Below are positions 16,683 through 26,186 of a stretch of DNA of 64,000 nucleotides, one piece after another. Where the stretch lies: contig NZ_BDBS01000012.1 in assembly GCF_001613105.1 (NCBI RefSeq), positions 62,001 to 126,000 on the forward strand, written 5' to 3'. The translations under genes and the position numbers were made by a program. The stretch is from Nocardia pseudobrasiliensis NBRC 108224. GTDB lineage: Bacteria; Actinomycetota; Actinomycetes; Mycobacteriales; Mycobacteriaceae. The notes beneath the pieces are model-generated. The model was not told the origin of the DNA, did not search any database, and was given only the letters and a program-made list of their open reading frames with translations. Each line of letters opens with the position of its first letter. Positions within the stretch are counted from its first letter, which is position 1.

Positions 16683-18437
16683 TCACTTCTCGACCGGCAC
16701 CGGCTCCAGAATCTCCGGCCGCGGTTCCGGCGCGGCGGCCCGCAGCGCGTCGGCGGATATATCGTCCGGCTGTGTCTGCGAACGGATTTCGGCGTCCACC
16801 CGGGCGTTGTAGGTTTGCACCTCGCGCTTGATCTCGGCATCCTCCCAGCCGAGCACCGGCGCCACCAACCGCGCGACCTCCTCGGCGCAGTCGACGCCAC
16901 GATGGGAGTACTCGATGGAGATGCGCGTGCGCCGGGCCAGGATATCGTCCAGATGCAGCGCGCCCTCGGCCGCCGCGGCGTAGACCGCCTCCACCTTCAG
17001 ATAGCTCGGCGCCTCGGTAATCGGTTGCAGCAGATCGGGTTTGCCCGCCGCCAGATCGAGCACGTCGGTGAGCATCGAACCGTAGCGATTGAGCAGATGC
17101 TCGATCCGGTACGGATGCACGCCGTAGGTCTCGGCCAGATGCGGAGTCTGGTTGAGCAGTGCGAAATACCCGTCCGCGCCCAGCAGCGGCACCTTCTCGG
17201 TGATCGACGGCGAGACCCGCTGCGGAATGTCCTGTGCCGCAACGTCGACCGCGTCGTAGGCCATCACCCGGTAGGTGGTGTACTTACCGCCCGCGATCGC
17301 CACCAGCCCCGGCGCGATCCGCGCGACGGCGTGTTCGCGCGACAGCTTGGAGGTCTCGTCACTCTCCCCCGCCAGCAACGGCCGCAGCCCGGCGTACACG
17401 CCCTGGATATCGTCGTGGGTGAGCGGGGTGACCAGTACCCGGTTCACCTGATCGAGCAGATAGTCGATATCGGCCTTGGTCGCGGCCGGATGGGCCAGAT
17501 CGAGATTCCAGTCGGTGTCGGTGGTGCCGATGAGCCAGTGGTTGTTGCTTTTCCACGGGATGACGAACAGCACCGAGGTCGCCGTGCGCAGGATCAGGCC
17601 GGTATCGCTGGCGATGCGATCGCGCGGCACCACGATGTGCACGCCCTTGGAGGCCCGCACGTGAAAGCGGCCGCGCAGCTGCGACAGCGCCTGGATCTCG
17701 TCGGTCCACACCCCGGTCGCATTGATCACCACATGTCCGCGCGCCTCGGTGGTGCGGCCGTCCTCGCTGTCGCGCACCTTCACCCCCACCACCCGATCGG
17801 CCTCCCGCAGGAATCCGACCACCTGCGTGGACGTGCGCACCACCGCCCCGTAATGCGCCGCGGTGCGGGCCAGGGTCATGGTGTGCCGTGCGTCGTCGAC
17901 GACCGTGTCGTAGTAGGTGATTCCGCCGATCAGCGCGTCGCGGCGCAGACCAGGGAACAACCGCAGCGCACCCGAACGCGTCAGATGATGCTGTCCCGGA
18001 ACGGATTTCTTCCCGCCCATGGTGTCGTAGAGGAACAGGCCCGCGGCGGTGTACGGCCTTTCCCAGGCGCGATGGGTCAGCGGATACAGAAAGCGCAACG
18101 GCTGCACCAGATGCGGGGCCAGCGAGGTCAGGCTCAGCTCGCGCTCGCGCAAGGCCTCCTGGACCAGTCCGAATTCGAGCTGTTCGAGGTAGCGCAGACC
18201 GCCGTGGAACATCTTCGACGACCGGCTCGACGTACCCGAGGCGAGATCGCGCGCCTCGATCAGCGCGACCTCCAGCCCGCGGGTGGCCGCGTCCAGGGCG
18301 ATCCCGGCGCCGACCACGCCACCGCCGATCACCACGACGTCGAAATGGTCCTTACCCAGCCGCTCCCAGGCCGCGGCCCGCTGTTCGGGGCCCAGATCGC
18401 CCGAGGATCGCGCTCGCGGATCCGATGTCTTCGTCAT
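16683..18437 (-). CDS. glpD: Glycerol-3-phosphate dehydrogenase (FAD)
   Basis: 584 aa from the ATG at 18437, chosen for its GGAGGAG ribosome-binding site; the frame continues upstream into the divergent promoter gap. FAD motif GGGVVGAG (residues 38-45), then SGTSSRSSKMFHGGLRYLEQ, FVIPWKSNNHWLIGTTDT and GKYTTYRVMA are typical of aerobic GlpD. It oxidises glycerol 3-phosphate to dihydroxyacetone phosphate and passes electrons to the quinone pool at the membrane. It is divergent from glycerol kinase, so both steps of glycerol use meet at one 188-base control region. It corresponds to Rv3302c (glpD2). Confidence 0.95.
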   Translation of the reverse strand: MTKTSDPRARSSGDLGPEQRAAAWERLGKDHFDVVVIGGGVVGAGIALDAATRGLEVALIEARDLASGTSSRSSKMFHGGLRYLEQLEFGLVQEALRERELSLTSLAPHLVQPLRFLYPLTHRAWERPYTAAGLFLYDTMGGKKSVPGQHHLTRSGALRLFPGLRRDALIGGITYYDTVVDDARHTMTLARTAAHYGAVVRTSTQVVGFLREADRVVGVKVRDSEDGRTTEARGHVVINATGVWTDEIQALSQLRGRFHVRASKGVHIVVPRDRIASDTGLILRTATSVLFVIPWKSNNHWLIGTTDTDWNLDLAHPAATKADIDYLLDQVNRVLVTPLTHDDIQGVYAGLRPLLAGESDETSKLSREHAVARIAPGLVAIAGGKYTTYRVMAYDAVDVAAQDIPQRVSPSITEKVPLLGADGYFALLNQTPHLAETYGVHPYRIEHLLNRYGSMLTDVLDLAAGKPDLLQPITEAPSYLKVEAVYAAAAEGALHLDDILARRTRISIEYSHRGVDCAEEVARLVAPVLGWEDAEIKREVQTYNARVDAEIRSQTQPDDISADALRAAAPEPRPEILEPVPVEK

Positions 18438-18625
18438 CGCCTCACTCCTCCGCGGCGCCCACACCCTGCGGTGCGGGCCCGCCTCGTCGGTGAAAGCTCT
18501 CGTCCTGGCTGTTCGGGTACAGGCTAGGCGAAACGCGGCCTGACGCCGACCCACGCCACCACCCGTTACCCGAGAGTAATCGAGATCAACACTAGTCCAC
18601 GCCGCCGGTTTAGTAACCTGCACGA

Positions 18626-20125
18626 ATGCGACGCTATGTGGCCGCCATCGATCAGGGAACGACCTCGAGCCGGTGCATCGTCTTCGACCATTCCGGCCGC
18701 GTCGTCGGCGTCGCCCAGCGCGAACACGAGCAGCTGTTCCCGCAGCGCGGCTGGGTGGAGCACGACCCCCAAACCATTTGGCGCAATACCGAATCGGTGA
18801 TCGCCGAGGTGCTCGAGCAGAACGATCTGACCGCCGACGACATCGCCGCGGCCGGGGTCACCAATCAGCGCGAGACGACGGTGGTATGGGACCGTTCGAC
18901 CGGCGAACCGGTGTACAACGCCATCGTCTGGCAGGACACCCGAACCGCGGAACTGTGTCGCAAACTGGCCGGTTCGGAGGGCCCCAACCGCTACGCCGAA
19001 CGCACCGGACTGCCCCTGAGCACCTACTTCGCCGGACCCAAGCTGCGCTGGATCCTCGACAATGTCGACGGCGCGCGCGAGCGGGCCGAGGCGGGCGAAC
19101 TGTGCTTCGGCACCATCGACAGCTGGATCCTGTGGAATCTGACCGGTGAGCACATCACCGACGTCACCAATGCCTCACGCACCATGCTGATGGATCTGCG
19201 TACGCTGCAATGGGATTCGCAGATCTGCGAGGAATTCGGCGTGCCCGAGTCGGTGCTGCCGCGGATTCACAGCTCCTCGGAGGTCTACGCGGACGTCTCC
19301 TCGGGTCCGCTGGCCGGGGTGCCGGTCGCGGGCATCCTCGGCGATCAGCAGGCCGCCACCTTCGGCCAGGCCTGCCTGAAGCCGGGCGAGGCCAAGAACA
19401 CCTACGGCACAGGTAATTTCATGCTGCTCAATACCGGCACCACACCGGTCACGAGCCGGCACGGCCTGCTCACCACCGTCTGCTATCGCATCGGCGACCA
19501 GGACGCTGTCTACGCCCTGGAGGGATCGATCGCGGTGACCGGCTCGCTGGTGCAGTGGCTGCGCGACAATCTCGGGATCATCTCCTCGGCCGACGATATC
19601 GAGGAGCTCGCCCGTTCGGTCGACGACAACGGCGGCGCGTACTTCGTCCCGGCGTTCTCGGGCCTGTTCGCCCCGCGCTGGCGGCCCGACGCGCGCGGCG
19701 TGATCGCCGGGCTCACCCGATTCGTCAACAAGGGCCATATCGCGCGAGCGGTATTGGAGGCCACGGCATTCCAGACCCGCGAGGTCGCCGACGCCATGCG
19801 CGCCGACGCCGAATCGGAGCAGCTGGACCTCGAACTGACCACCCTAAAGGTCGACGGCGGCATGGTCCGCAACGAACTGCTCATGCAGTTCCAGTCCGAT
19901 ATCCTCGACGTCCCCGTCGTCCGCCCGGTCGTCACCGAGACCACCGCGCTCGGCGCGGCCTACGCCGCGGGTCTGGCCGTCGACTTCTGGTCGGATACCG
20001 AGGAGATCCGCGCCAACTGGGCCGAGGACAAGACCTGGGAGCCGACCATGTCCGACGCCGAGCGCGAGCAGCTCTACGCGGAATGGAACAAGGCCGTCGA
20101 GCGCACCTACGACTGGGCGGACTGA
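18626..20125 (+). CDS. glpK: Glycerol kinase
   Basis: 499 aa, normal length. FGGY-family kinase: N-terminal phosphate loop [10 protein letters not shown] (residues 7-16), glycerol-binding HDPQTIW context, [33 protein letters not shown] and the C-terminal [18 protein letters not shown]. It phosphorylates glycerol to glycerol 3-phosphate, the substrate of the divergent GlpD. It ends four bases before the convergent aminotransferase. Confidence 0.95.
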   Translation: MRRYVAAIDQGTTSSRCIVFDHSGRVVGVAQREHEQLFPQRGWVEHDPQTIWRNTESVIAEVLEQNDLTADDIAAAGVTNQRETTVVWDRSTGEPVYNAIVWQDTRTAELCRKLAGSEGPNRYAERTGLPLSTYFAGPKLRWILDNVDGARERAEAGELCFGTIDSWILWNLTGEHITDVTNASRTMLMDLRTLQWDSQICEEFGVPESVLPRIHSSSEVYADVSSGPLAGVPVAGILGDQQAATFGQACLKPGEAKNTYGTGNFMLLNTGTTPVTSRHGLLTTVCYRIGDQDAVYALEGSIAVTGSLVQWLRDNLGIISSADDIEELARSVDDNGGAYFVPAFSGLFAPRWRPDARGVIAGLTRFVNKGHIARAVLEATAFQTREVADAMRADAESEQLDLELTTLKVDGGMVRNELLMQFQSDILDVPVVRPVVTETTALGAAYAAGLAVDFWSDTEEIRANWAEDKTWEPTMSDAEREQLYAEWNKAVERTYDWAD

Positions 20126-20129
20126 TCGC

Positions 20130-21308
20130 TCAGTCGCCGAGGGCGCGACCCAGGCGATCGACCGCCTCGGCCAGCGTCACCGCGTCGGAAGTGGTGAAAC
20201 ACAACCGCATCGACGCGCGATTGCCCGAGGCCACCGCGAACGCGGAGCCCGGGACGTAGGCCACACCGTGTTCGAGGGCCCGCGGCAGCAGGTCCACGGT
20301 ATCGGTGCCGTCGGTGAAATCGACCCACACGAACATGCCGCCGGTGGCATCCGTACTCACCACCCGATCACCGAAACGCTCGCGCAGCGCGCCGACCAGC
20401 GCCTGTGCCCGTTCGCCGTAGGCGCGGCGGACCTTGTCCACATGGGCATCGAGCCATTCGGTCTCGGCGAGCAGCTCCGCGGTGATCTGCTGGGTCAGCG
20501 CCGAACCACACAGGTCCGCACCCTGTTTCAGCAATTCGACGGCACGGCACACCGCGTCGGGGGCGACCATCCAGCCGGTGCGCAGCGTGGGCGCGAGGAT
20601 CTTCGAGGAGCTGGACAGGCGAATGACGTTGGGCGAGTAGGTCGCAACGGGTCGCGGCGAGGGCTCCTCGAACCAGAGTTCGCCGTACGGGTCGTCCTCG
20701 ATCACCCAGAAGCCGTATCGCTGAGCCAGATTCGCCAATTCCGCACGCCGCTCCGGGCTCAGGGTCACACCGCGCGGATTGTGGAAGTTGCTGACGGTGT
20801 GCACCACCGCCGGGCGTTCGCCGCCCGCCAGCAGTTCGGCGAGCACATCGACGCGCATTCCCTCGGCGTCCAGCGGCACCGCCACGATGCGCGCCTGCGC
20901 GGCCCGGAACACCTGCAGCGCACCGACATACGCGGGATCTTCGACCACCACCAGCGCACCGGGATCCAGCAGCACCTCGGCCAGCAGCGACAGCGCCTGC
21001 TGCGAACCGTGGGTGACGAAGACCTCCTCGATCGGCACATCCCGGCCGAGCCGCGCCGACTCGCGCACCGTGAGCACCTCGCGCAGCGGCCGCCAGCCCG
21101 CCGATTCGGTGTACTGCAGACGGCTGCGATCGGCCAGCGCCGACTCCGCCGCCAGCGCGATCCGATCGCGCGGCATGAGCTGCTCGTCGGGTAGACCACC
21201 GGCCAGGCCGATGATGTCCGGTCGTACCGTCAGCTTGAGGAGGTCACGAATCGCCGAGCTCTGCAGGCCGTCCAGGCGGCGGGACAGCGGTGGGGTGAGT
21301 GGCGACAT
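20130..21308 (-). CDS. PLP-dependent aminotransferase class I/II
   Basis: 392 aa. The Schiff-base Lys is K236 in LSSSSKILAP; NFHNPRG (Asn near 177) and EDDPYGE (Asp205/206, Tyr208) are the cofactor contacts. It looks like the aminoadipate/aromatic aminotransferase (LysN, KAT II-like) branch without a GntR domain. Given the lysine pathway in this window it could act on 2-aminoadipate, but that is inference. The ATG at 21308 is preferred over a GTG two codons upstream because GGAGG sits five bases before it. Confidence 0.85.
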   Translation of the reverse strand: MSPLTPPLSRRLDGLQSSAIRDLLKLTVRPDIIGLAGGLPDEQLMPRDRIALAAESALADRSRLQYTESAGWRPLREVLTVRESARLGRDVPIEEVFVTHGSQQALSLLAEVLLDPGALVVVEDPAYVGALQVFRAAQARIVAVPLDAEGMRVDVLAELLAGGERPAVVHTVSNFHNPRGVTLSPERRAELANLAQRYGFWVIEDDPYGELWFEEPSPRPVATYSPNVIRLSSSSKILAPTLRTGWMVAPDAVCRAVELLKQGADLCGSALTQQITAELLAETEWLDAHVDKVRRAYGERAQALVGALRERFGDRVVSTDATGGMFVWVDFTDGTDTVDLLPRALEHGVAYVPGSAFAVASGNRASMRLCFTTSDAVTLAEAVDRLGRALGD

Positions 21309-21391
21309 GGACACCTCCGAAGCTCGGGCAATATGCCCAATGTCGCACAGCTCTACCAGAATCTGAAATCAATATCCCATTATTTGAGAAT

Positions 21392-22462
21392 TCAGATGCT
21401 GACGATACCCCAGACCAGGTTCTTTCCACCCTGGTTCACCGTGGTCACCAATTGGCGATAGACCGTCTTACCGCCGTCCGGGCGGAACTCGGTCAGCTCG
21501 GTGGTGAACCGGTCCGCTGCCAGCTGCTCGATGCGCAGGCAGAACCGGGTGCCCTGCGGAATCTTCTGATCGATGGCCTGCTGGATGTCTCCCGCCGCCG
21601 GAACCCGATCGGTATCCGGCGCTACGAAGGTCCGCACCTTCTCGCCGTTGCGATCGACATAGAAGGCGTGCTGGAAGCCGAGGATCGCGCCCGCCCCGGT
21701 ATCGGTGTCGCCCGCGCCGTTGCCGGTGGTGATGCCGTTCTGACTGCTCGCCGGGCAGTTCATGGCCGAGGTGACCGTATTCGACGACGGGCCCGCCACG
21801 ACGCCGCCATCCGGCTCGTTGCCGCGGTTGACGAACACGATCACCAGCACGATCGCGATGATCGCCGCGAGCGCGGCGGCCACGCCGATGATGATCGGAC
21901 CCCGGCCGCGCTCGGTGCGCTCCGCGGTCTCCGGTTCGGTCGGTGCGGGGCGCTGGGCGACCAGCTTCTTCGCCAATTCGTCGTCGTCCCACAGGGATCC
22001 GGACGAGATCGAACCCGACGACGGCCGCGCCGGGGCCTGACTCTGTTTGGGCGGAACGGGCGGATATCCGTCGGAGGTGGATTTCCACCAGGTCTCCGAA
22101 TCCCGTCCGCGTTCGTCGGCCGGTTCCGAGGCGGGCGCGCGCTGTACGGGAGGTTCCGGAACGCGCGGCGGCACAGTGGGTTCCGGCGCGCGATACTGCG
22201 GCGGCGGCGCGGGAGCCGGTGGCGCGAGCGGGGTATCGGCCGGTTGCCAGCCGAGCGTCGGCCGTTCCGGGACATCGGCGGGCGTCCAGCCGACGGATCC
22301 GCCCGACGGAGCCTGCGGAAAATCCTTCACCGGCGGACCGAAACCCGTTACCGGCGGACCGAATTCGGACACGGGCGGACCGAATGCCGATCCGGCCTGA
22401 TCCTGGGCCTCCGGATCCGGCCGCTCGGATTCGTCACGCTTCGCGTCGTCTGCGGAGCCCAT
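21392..22462 (-). CDS. Proline-rich single-pass membrane protein of unknown function
   Basis: 356 aa from the ATG at 22462. The N-terminal cytoplasmic half is disordered and Pro-rich, with three tandem FGPPV units near residues 27-47. One transmembrane helix spans about 187-211 (GVAAALAAIIAIVLVIVFV). The outer domain of about 145 residues has two Cys (MNCPASS and RFCLRIEQL) and ends LVTTVNQGGKNLVWGIVSI. The layout resembles actinobacterial envelope proteins with a Pro-rich cytosolic tail; no family is recognised. It follows a Gln-rich secreted protein gene on the same strand, separated by a strong terminator. Confidence 0.7.
   Translation of the reverse strand: MGSADDAKRDESERPDPEAQDQAGSAFGPPVSEFGPPVTGFGPPVKDFPQAPSGGSVGWTPADVPERPTLGWQPADTPLAPPAPAPPPQYRAPEPTVPPRVPEPPVQRAPASEPADERGRDSETWWKSTSDGYPPVPPKQSQAPARPSSGSISSGSLWDDDELAKKLVAQRPAPTEPETAERTERGRGPIIIGVAAALAAIIAIVLVIVFVNRGNEPDGGVVAGPSSNTVTSAMNCPASSQNGITTGNGAGDTDTGAGAILGFQHAFYVDRNGEKVRTFVAPDTDRVPAAGDIQQAIDQKIPQGTRFCLRIEQLAADRFTTELTEFRPDGGKTVYRQLVTTVNQGGKNLVWGIVSI
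22328..22390. repeat. Three copies of a 21-bp tandem repeat inside the membrane protein gene
   Basis: Units start at 22328, 22349 and 22370 and share the core CGGCGGACCGAA (GGGCGGACCGAA in the third). Because 21 is a multiple of three, copy number could vary in frame; the repeat encodes FGPPV units. Confidence 0.75.
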
Positions 22463-22484
22463 CACCCGTCCTTCCCCATGACAC

Positions 22485-22517
22485 ACGCGTGGGGCGGTCA
22501 GCGACCGCCCCACGCGT
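22485..22517 (-). terminator. Strong hairpin terminator
   Basis: Perfect 15-bp arms ACGCGTGGGGCGGTC / GACCGCCCCACGCGT with a three-base loop. It begins 17 bases after the stop of the secreted protein gene at 22534, so it separates that gene from the next one on the minus strand. Confidence 0.8.
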
Positions 22518-22533
22518 TGTTGCTCAGTCCGTG

Positions 22534-23745
22534 TCAGTACTGAACGTCGCCGCCCAACTGGCCGGTTACGCCTGCGACATTCAGCTGCGCGGGAGCGATC
22601 TCGCCCTCCGGAAGCCTACCAATTCGGGCGGCCGCATCCAGTGCCGCGGCGCCACCGGGCTGCTGTCGGATCCAGCCCTCGACGGCCGCCTTGGCCGCAT
22701 TGGCCTGGGTGGTGTCGATGTAGGTCTCCGACTTCGCATCCTCGCGATCGGTCGCGTGGGTGTAGTAGGTGACCTTGATCCGGTTGGGCTCCACGAATTC
22801 CAGCGAGGCGCCCGCGTCGCCGGAACCGGTCGGCGTGTTGTAACCGATGGTTCCGACGTAGCCGTCGAGGTTGCTGAAGTGGTGGGTGTTGGCCACGAAA
22901 CCGGGCAGCACCGCACCGCCGTCGATATTCGCGCCGACCTCGGTGTGCGGACCGGTCATCGTGACGACCGGCGCGGCGGGGGCCTGCTGCAGACTCGGCG
23001 AGTTCCACCGCTGCTGTTGCTGGCTGCCCTGGTTGCCGGTCAGGTTGTCGCTGTTACCGCCCTGCTGCTGCGGGGCGGGCGTGGTCTGACCCTGCGGCTG
23101 CTGACCCGGCTTGAGCTCCTGCTGCTGACCCGGATTGGTCTGATCCGGAGTCGTCGCCTGCGGCGGATTCGGGACGCTGTTCTGTCCCGGCACCGGCAGC
23201 GGCGCGACGCGCGGGTTGGTGACGCCCGGCTGCTGCGGCCCGGCCATCTGCGGGCCGTTCTGGTTGCTGGTGCCCGGCTGCTGCGGCGTGGTCGTACCCG
23301 GCTGCTGCGGCCCGGTGCCCGGCTGCTGCGGGCTGGTACCGGGCTGCTGCGGCGTGGTGCCGGGCTGCTGCGGATTCGAGGTGCCCGGCTGCTGTTGCGG
23401 ATTGGTCTGCTGATTCGGCGCGGGCTGGCACGGGTTGTTCGGCGTGGGCGTGCAGTTGTTACCCGGCTGCGGGTCGGCCTGCTGTTGATTGCCCTGCTGC
23501 GCACCCTGCTGCTGCGGGTTGCCCTGCTGTGCATTGCCCTGCTGATTGGTCTGCGGGGCGTTCTGATCCTGCGGCGCGGCGCTGTTCTCCTGCGGCGAGG
23601 CCGGAGTGGTGGGGACCGGCGCCTGATCTCCCGGGGCGGCATTAGCCGGCGCGGACAGGATGGTCGCGACGGCGGCCGCGGTGGCCAGAGGCAACGACGT
23701 CGTGGCCATCGCTCGCTGCACCCGACTCGGCTTACGATGTTTCAC
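22534..23745 (-). CDS. Secreted Gln/Pro-rich protein with unknown C-terminal domain
   Basis: 403 aa. A signal peptide (basic MKHRKPSRVQRAM, hydrophobic core, ANA-AP cleavage near residue 36) is followed by about 200 residues of low complexity with repeated PQQPGT units and QNQ/QQG runs. A compact C-terminal domain (about 255-403) begins VVTMTGPHTEVGANIDGGAVLPGF and contains a possible repeat of beta strands. It is probably exported, with the Gln-rich part spanning the envelope and the last domain outside. No known domain was recognised. Confidence 0.7.
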   Translation of the reverse strand: MKHRKPSRVQRAMATTSLPLATAAAVATILSAPANAAPGDQAPVPTTPASPQENSAAPQDQNAPQTNQQGNAQQGNPQQQGAQQGNQQQADPQPGNNCTPTPNNPCQPAPNQQTNPQQQPGTSNPQQPGTTPQQPGTSPQQPGTGPQQPGTTTPQQPGTSNQNGPQMAGPQQPGVTNPRVAPLPVPGQNSVPNPPQATTPDQTNPGQQQELKPGQQPQGQTTPAPQQQGGNSDNLTGNQGSQQQQRWNSPSLQQAPAAPVVTMTGPHTEVGANIDGGAVLPGFVANTHHFSNLDGYVGTIGYNTPTGSGDAGASLEFVEPNRIKVTYYTHATDREDAKSETYIDTTQANAAKAAVEGWIRQQPGGAAALDAAARIGRLPEGEIAPAQLNVAGVTGQLGGDVQY

Positions 23746-24055
23746 TGCTCGTCAATCCCTTTCGTGAGTGCGACCGAAACCTCTGGTGGGGAGGTCGATC
23801 GCTCTCCAGTTGTCCTCATCGGATGCCCGGTCCGCACCCTGCCCGCGGCCCGAGGGCCGTTCGCGGATTTCCGGTAAGGGAATGACACAGCCCCCCGCAC
23901 ACGTGAAATCTACAACCCGACCAACACACGCATCTCTGCCGGAAGTGAACCACACGAACAACATTCAGGCAACACAGACGTAAATACCAACCGTCGCAGT
24001 GTGACTCGGCTCGTCAAGCCCCCAGTACTCGGGGCAGCATCAGCGCAGGTAGGCG
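23746..24055. other. 310-base intergenic region
   Basis: Upstream of the secreted protein gene and downstream of lpdA, both on the minus strand. It must hold the promoter for the former. I see no convincing gene, repeat or strong hairpin. Confidence 0.5.
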
Positions 24056-25459
24056 TCATCCAAGATCATCGTGACGCATCAGCTGACGGGCCGCCTCGGT
24101 GACCGATCCGGACAGTGACGGATAGACCGAGAAGGTCTGCGCGAGATCGTTGACCGTGAGATTGTTCTGCACCGCGAGCGCGATCGGCAGAATCAGCTCC
24201 GAGGCGATCGGCGCGACCACCACGCCGCCGATCACCACACCGGTGGCGGGACGGCAGAAGATCTTCACGAAGCCGCGACGCAGACCCGACATCTTGGCCC
24301 GCGGATTGGTATTCAGCGGCAGCATGACCGTGCGGGCGGGCACCTCGCCGTTATCGATCGAGGTCTGGCTCACGCCGACGGTAGCGATCTCGGGCCGGGT
24401 GAACACCGCCGAGGCGACGGTCTTGAGGCGGATCGGCTGCACACCCTCGCCCAGCGCGTGATACATCGCGATGCGGCCCTGCATGGCGGCCACCGAGGCC
24501 AGCGGCAGCACGCCGGTACAGTCACCGGCCGCGTAGATTCCGGGCACGGTGGTCCGCGAGACCCGGTCCACCCGCAGATATCCGCCCTTGTCGAGCTGGA
24601 TTCCGATGCGTTCGAGACCGAGGTCCTGGGTATTGGGCGTGGAGCCGACCGTCATCAGCACATGCGATCCGGTCACCGCACGGCCGTCGGACAGCTTCAC
24701 CACGATGCCGTCGGCGGTCCGCTCGACCGCATCCGCGCGGGCCTGCTTGACCAGTTCCACACCGCGTTCGGTCAGGGCGTCCTCGAGCACCAGGGCGGCG
24801 TCGGCGTCCTCGGCGGGCATGATGCGATCGCGGCTGGAGACCACCTTCACCTTCACGCCCATCTCGGTATAGGCCGAGACGAATTCCGCGCCGGTGACGC
24901 CGGAACCGACCACCACGAGGGTTTCCGGCAGTTCCTTGAGGTCGTAGAGCTGACGCCAGTTGAGGATTCGCTCACCGTCGGGCTCGGCGCCGGGCAGCAC
25001 GCGCGGGTTGGCGCCGGTGGCGATCAGCACCACATCGGCCTCGAGCACCCGTTCGGTGCCATCGATGAGGGTGGCCCGCACCAGGTGGGTGGCCAGGCCC
25101 GGAATCTGATCGATCAGCTTGCCGTGGCCGTTGAGAATGTCGACCCCGGCGGCCTGCAGCTTGGAGCGGATATCGGAGGACTGCGCCTGCGCGAGCATCT
25201 TCACGCGGGAATTGACCTCGGACAGGCGCACCTTCGCCTGCGCGGGATGCAACGTGACGCCGAGATCGCGAGCGCGGCGCAGATCGGTGCGCACGCCGGT
25301 GGAGGCGATGAAGGTCTTGGACGGCACGCAGTCCCACAGCACGCACGCGCCACCGATGCCGTCGCGATCGATCACCGTGACCGTCGCTCCGTGCTGGGAG
25401 GCCACCAGTGCCGCTTCGTAGCCGGCGGGGCCTCCCCCGATGATCGCAATGCGGGTCAT
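24056..25459 (-). CDS. lpdA: NAD(P)H-quinone dehydrogenase / flavoprotein disulfide reductase LpdA
   Basis: 467 aa. The FAD site is IIGGGPAGYE (residues 6-15), the NAD(P) site is VVVGSGVTGAEFVSAYTEMG, and the FAD-end motif is GIYAAGDCTGVLPLASVAAMQG. The sequence aligns closely with Rv3303c from memory. Unlike that protein (GGAAVLDDC), the present one has C39-VLWD-C44, the C-x4-C spacing of true disulfide reductases. The C-terminal His-Glu pair of lipoamide dehydrogenases is absent and the protein ends soon after AARQLMRHDDLG. The start at 25459 is set by the Rossmann fold; an upstream in-frame start adds 24 residues unlike the family. Confidence 0.9.
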   Translation of the reverse strand: MTRIAIIGGGPAGYEAALVASQHGATVTVIDRDGIGGACVLWDCVPSKTFIASTGVRTDLRRARDLGVTLHPAQAKVRLSEVNSRVKMLAQAQSSDIRSKLQAAGVDILNGHGKLIDQIPGLATHLVRATLIDGTERVLEADVVLIATGANPRVLPGAEPDGERILNWRQLYDLKELPETLVVVGSGVTGAEFVSAYTEMGVKVKVVSSRDRIMPAEDADAALVLEDALTERGVELVKQARADAVERTADGIVVKLSDGRAVTGSHVLMTVGSTPNTQDLGLERIGIQLDKGGYLRVDRVSRTTVPGIYAAGDCTGVLPLASVAAMQGRIAMYHALGEGVQPIRLKTVASAVFTRPEIATVGVSQTSIDNGEVPARTVMLPLNTNPRAKMSGLRRGFVKIFCRPATGVVIGGVVVAPIASELILPIALAVQNNLTVNDLAQTFSVYPSLSGSVTEAARQLMRHDDLG

Positions 25460-25660
25460 GTGTCCCTCCGCTGTCGAACTGTGCAACCGGGATCTCCGGT
25501 ACTTCTTAACGTTATCGGGCCAGCTCCGCACCTTTTCGACCGCATCGCCATCGCGCCCGAGCTAACCGGGGGCGAGCAACCGACCGAATTCGCGCCGCCG
25601 CCGTCGAGCCGAGCTGCCGCCGTTGAACACAGCGGCCCGGCTATTCGATACCCTTGCTGA

Positions 25661-26143
25661 GTGCCGATATACGCCGCCTATGGGTCCAATATGGATCCCG
25701 AGCAGATGCTCAAGCGCTGTCCGCACTCACCCGTGTACGGAACCGGATGGCTCGAGGGTTGGCGTCTGACCTTCGCCGGAGACGACATCGGCTGGGAGGG
25801 CCCGCTGGCCACCGTGGTCGAAGAACCCGGCGAGCGCGTATTCGTCGTGCTCTACGACGTATCCGCCGAGGACGAGATGAGTCTCGACCGGTGGGAGGGT
25901 TCGGACTTCGGCATCCACAAGAAGATCCGCCTACGCGTGACCCCGAATCCCGGTACCGGTACCGAACCGGTCCTGGCCTGGCTGTACGTACTCGACGCCT
26001 ACGAGGGCGGCCTACCCTCGGCCCGCTATCTCGGCGTGATCGCGGACGCGGCCGAGAAGGCCGGTGCGCCAGGCGATTACACGCACGCGCTGCGTACCCG
26101 CAACAGCCGCAATGTCGGGCCGGGAACCTTCGGCTCGATGTAA
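25661..26143 (+). CDS. Gamma-glutamylcyclotransferase-fold protein
   Basis: 160 aa from a GTG at 25661. YGSNMDPEQM (Y7-G8-S9-N10) is the substrate-binding loop of the GGCT/AIG2 fold, followed by PVYGTGWLEGWRLTF and AWLYVLDAY. Such enzymes release 5-oxoproline from gamma-glutamyl amines or peptides; the exact substrate is open. It is divergent from lpdA and convergent with amiA1, as with Rv3304 in M. tuberculosis. Confidence 0.85.
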   Translation: MPIYAAYGSNMDPEQMLKRCPHSPVYGTGWLEGWRLTFAGDDIGWEGPLATVVEEPGERVFVVLYDVSAEDEMSLDRWEGSDFGIHKKIRLRVTPNPGTGTEPVLAWLYVLDAYEGGLPSARYLGVIADAAEKAGAPGDYTHALRTRNSRNVGPGTFGSM

Positions 26144-26150
26144 GCGACGA

Positions 26151-26182
26151 GAAGGGGCCCCCGCTGTCCGTGAGGGCCCTTC
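26151..26182. terminator. Bidirectional hairpin terminator
   Basis: GAAGGGGCCC pairs with GGGCCCTTC with a one-base bulge, in the 43-base gap between convergent genes. Confidence 0.6.
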
Positions 26183-26186
26183 GAAT

